From assembly GCF_047663525.1 (NCBI RefSeq), contig NC_092601.1:14531501-14595500 (forward strand): a stretch of 64,000 nt of DNA, written 5' to 3'. The notes beneath the pieces were generated by a model. That model did not search any database. It saw only the letters and a list, made by a program, of their open reading frames with translations, and was not told where the DNA came from. Of this stretch, positions 62,301 through 64,000 are shown piece by piece; position 1 is the first letter of the stretch; each line of letters opens with the position of its first letter. The stretch is from Anas platyrhynchos. Taxonomy: Eukaryota > Chordata > Aves > Anseriformes > Anatidae. The position numbers and the translations under genes are program-made.

Positions 62301-63917
62301 TTCCTGATAGCACCAGACTGCAGAAGGCTACTTACTGAGGATCCAGACTTGTCAGCTGGGATAGCAAGAGGCTGCTACTCTCTGTAATTGTTTGTTTTGT
62401 GGACGCAGCAGCCAGATGACCCTCAAATGCAAGGATCTCCTGTTTTTCTCTCTGGGAGATTTGAAGCTCACGGTTAATCATCTCTGTGCGCGTCTCTTCA
62501 TCCGTCAAGGTACATTGAGGATAGGAATAATTGCTGAGAAAACAAGTCAAAAACAGTTACCTTGTCCAATTCAGAATTTATGAAACAGTCATAATGTCTC
62601 TATGGCCTCAGTTCCATTAGGGAACACAGAAAATGCAAGGCAGCTTCCCAACAGAGCCAGGGAGACTCGAGACCTTTTCAGTAAATCGTGCAACAATCAT
62701 GCTCTGAGTTTTATTCCCATGTTGATAATATTTCTGTTGGGGGAAGGCTTCTTTCCCACTCAAACTATAGTGTTGCTGCCAACCTGCTATTTTACACGTC
62801 CCACTAGAAAGGAAGGAGCCAACTGGCACAAACTTCATTCAGAAATACACGCTCGGTGCCCTTATTTGATTTAGGGGGGGGATTTAGACAATACTAACTT
62901 GGTCATGACCATTTCCATGAGCATCTTTAGAGAGGGGTACTCCTCCCACGCAGCCAGACCTGCAGCACACAAGAGAAGGGTAGTCAGGGATACAGGAAAC
63001 CAGTCAGGGTTTTATTGAGATCCTATCGCAATCCACAATAGGAAGACACACACACACTTCGGAACATCTTGCCACACTCAGGGCATGGAAACTGTAATCC
63101 CAGCCACCTGCTGGTCCAAACCACCCCACTGTGCATTTCTGCACACACAAGGAATGTGCATTACAGCACAGTTAGCTAACAGCAGTTATTTTGCCATCCC
63201 AGCATATGACTTCAACACAAGCAACTAGACTTCACCCAGCACCTTCGCCAATTTTTGCAGCAGAACCAGAACCCTGAGAAACATCCACACTCACCAATGT
63301 TCTCAGGATTGAACGCAGCCACTACAAGCAGGAGAGGCCAGGCTTTCCAGTACAGGGTAGAAATAGCTAGATTTGGAGGCTGGTACCTGCAAGAGACATC
63401 AACAGATACAAGTGATTGGATTTGGTTACCGGAGGGCATCCCAAGCCTACTCTTCTCCTTAGTCACGCACTGAATTCAGTCACACCAGCTCAGTGGTTTT
63501 CAGGAAGGAAAAAATGAAAAAGTCTCTCACGGGTGCAACAACAGAGTTCAGTTGAAAAATTCTAAAGCAGAAAGGTCACAGTTCTTGCAGAGGAAATTCC
63601 ATTCCATGACTCAGAACTTTCTTGCCCTGGAGAAATTTCCACCAGAACATGACTTTGAAAAGGTTTTCCCTGGTGATTCTGTTATTAAAAATTCTAATGG
63701 GAAATAGCATCCTGAAGTCTGTGAGCTAGTGTTGTTAGTCACGAGGTGAAAGTGAGCTAGGTCACAACAAGGTGAAAATGAGCTAGGTCACACAGCGATT
63801 ATCTACTTGACAAGCCTTACCCTGGGGGTAGCTGGATATTCTCTGGATGGTGATAAGTGCACAAATTTAAGACAGCATCGATCAGCTGGATTCTCTCTAC
63901 CCTCAGGACTTCAACAT
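44310..63917 (-). CDS. INTS1: Integrator complex subunit 1, 3' part (33 coding exons)
   Basis: Largest scaffold subunit of the nuclear Integrator complex, which binds RNA polymerase II and cleaves snRNA, enhancer and promoter-proximal transcripts. Exons, minus strand in transcript order: 63917-63821, 63386-63295, 62959-62899, 62533-62336, 62018-61889, 61797-61618, 61526-61377, 60814-60635, 60439-60335, 59415-59248, 58884-58773, 58338-58180, 56983-56837, 56464-56366, 55987-55863, 55151-54897, 54236-54077, 53472-53332, 52935-52755, 52673-52550, 52029-51911, 50864-50777, 50145-49919, 49372-49249, 48774-48641, 48337-48145, 47925-47798, 47313-47201, 46646-46533, 45664-45594, 45033-44942, 44828-44719, 44425-44310. 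All junctions are GT/AG, the phase is continuous, and the sum is 4,493 nt (about 1,496 aa). Human INTS1 is about 2,190 aa, so about 700 N-terminal residues lie beyond the right edge. The identification rests on near-continuous family similarity, for example LLGRLQDLLLGPKADEQTTC, and the family-typical LHMEA end. Confidence 0.97.
45263..45288. repeat. (ATTT)n microsatellite
   Basis: Six perfect ATTT units in the INTS1 intron between exons 45664-45594 and 45033-44942, with a degenerate half on its left side. Confidence 0.95.
47080..47130 (+). mobile_element. CR1 LINE 3'-end fragment in an INTS1 intron
   Basis: The segment GGGTCCCTTCCAATTTAGAA (47095-47114) followed by TATTCTGTGATTCCATG matches the CR1 3' end and its terminal 8-bp repeats (ATTCTRTG type). 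It is oriented opposite to INTS1 and sits about 70 bp from the exon that ends at 47201. Confidence 0.65.
49508..49549. repeat. 21-bp direct duplication in INTS1 intron
   Basis: Two adjacent copies sharing AGTGTTTTTTCAGTCT, differing at one position in the rest of the unit. Intronic, about 135 bp above the exon that ends at 49372. Confidence 0.85.
56984..58179 (-). other. INTS1: INTS1 intron (1.2 kb) holding an AT-rich candidate element
   Basis: The longest intron in the visible part of INTS1, between the exons at 58338-58180 and 56983-56837. Its middle, 57.18-57.40 kb, is AT-rich and carries palindromic TCF/LEF-type and homeodomain-type sites (see the separate entry). The rest shows nothing recognisable. 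Confidence 0.8.
57180..57395. promoter_or_regulatory. Candidate intronic enhancer inside INTS1
   Basis: Contains CAGTTAATTCAC near 57201, TTTGATC near 57224, the perfect palindrome TTTGATCAAA at 57241-57250, CTGTTAATGG at 57299-57308, the 17-bp palindrome GAATTATTGAATAATTC at 57318-57334 and TTTAATTAG near 57360. It is non-repetitive, with sharp compositional boundaries against the rest of the intron. Proposed from motif density; conservation and activity are untested. Confidence 0.5.
61618..61797 (-). other. INTS1: INTS1 exon with acidic/basic charged segment
   Basis: A 60-codon exon that begins MPWLADLVQSSEGSLDVLPV after a short serine stretch and ends in an acidic run (GEEEEEGESKEQ) followed by a basic RAKKRQ. 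The charged part continues into the next exon (RQQKQRQLLGRL). It probably forms an exposed disordered loop between helical-repeat blocks of INTS1; that reading is inference from composition. Confidence 0.85.
63745..63796. repeat. 26-bp direct duplication with AGGTCA motifs
   Basis: Two tandem 26-bp copies (63745-63770, 63771-63796) sharing GAGCTAGGTCACA and a GGTGAAA start. A third, diverged partial copy (GTGAGCTAG) lies at 63721-63729. It sits in an INTS1 intron 25 bp from the donor of the exon that ends at 63821. Confidence 0.85.
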
Positions 63918-64000
63918 CTGGAAGAGGAGAAAAGACCTAACAAGTTATCGACTGGCCCACCTGGCAAAGTCCTTCAAGAAAAGCAACACTAACAGAAATT

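Noticed and set aside
1-64000. CRISPR arrays, prophage, insertion sequences, tRNA or rRNA genes
   Set aside because: The sequence is vertebrate chromosomal DNA; no direct-repeat/spacer array, intact transposon, cloverleaf with conserved boxes or rRNA segment was recognised. A covariance-model scan was not possible here.

Overview
The window is vertebrate nuclear DNA, most likely from a bird. It carries intron-rich genes with canonical GT/AG junctions and a CpG-island promoter. It also has two short fragments resembling the 3' end of CR1 LINEs, and compact introns (33 coding exons of one gene in under 20 kb). The species cannot be named from sequence alone. There is no bacterial, plasmid, phage or CRISPR content.

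Two protein-coding genes are present, both on the minus strand. MICALL2 (MICAL-like 2, also called JRAB) is complete. Its start codon is at 34725 in a CpG island, its stop is at 12466, and its probable poly(A) signal is at 11011-11016. I resolved 17 coding exons that join in frame to 799 codons plus stop. They encode an N-terminal calponin-homology domain, a LIM zinc-binding domain, a low-complexity linker, a C-terminal bMERB (Rab-binding) domain and a basic tail. INTS1 (Integrator complex subunit 1) is partial. Its last 33 coding exons run from 63917 down to the stop at 44310 and give about 1,496 C-terminal residues. Roughly the first 700 residues lie past the right edge. Every junction was checked for reading phase, and the exon set is in frame throughout.

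Layout by region. 1-10.99 kb: intergenic DNA downstream of MICALL2, a GC-rich background with several AT-rich islands that look like developmental regulatory elements. 10.99-34.95 kb: MICALL2, with its largest introns at 28.06-34.58 kb and 24.83-28.0 kb. 34.56-35.11 kb: MICALL2 CpG island. 35.1-43.84 kb: intergenic, with an AT-rich stretch at 35.8-36.3 kb and a compact element at 40.1-40.3 kb that holds a perfect POU octamer among homeodomain-type sites. 43.84-64.0 kb: INTS1.

The two proteins have unrelated jobs: MICALL2 acts in Rab-dependent membrane recycling and actin/junction organisation, INTS1 in RNA polymerase II transcript cleavage and attenuation. Their adjacency and shared orientation match the vertebrate order UNCX - MICALL2 - INTS1 (human 7p22.3). 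This makes it likely that some non-coding islands are long-range enhancers of the developmental homeobox gene UNCX, expected beyond the left edge. That is inference: UNCX itself is not in the window. No undescribed protein system was found. The most interesting material is non-coding, especially 57.18-57.40 kb inside an INTS1 intron and 40.10-40.29 kb between the genes.
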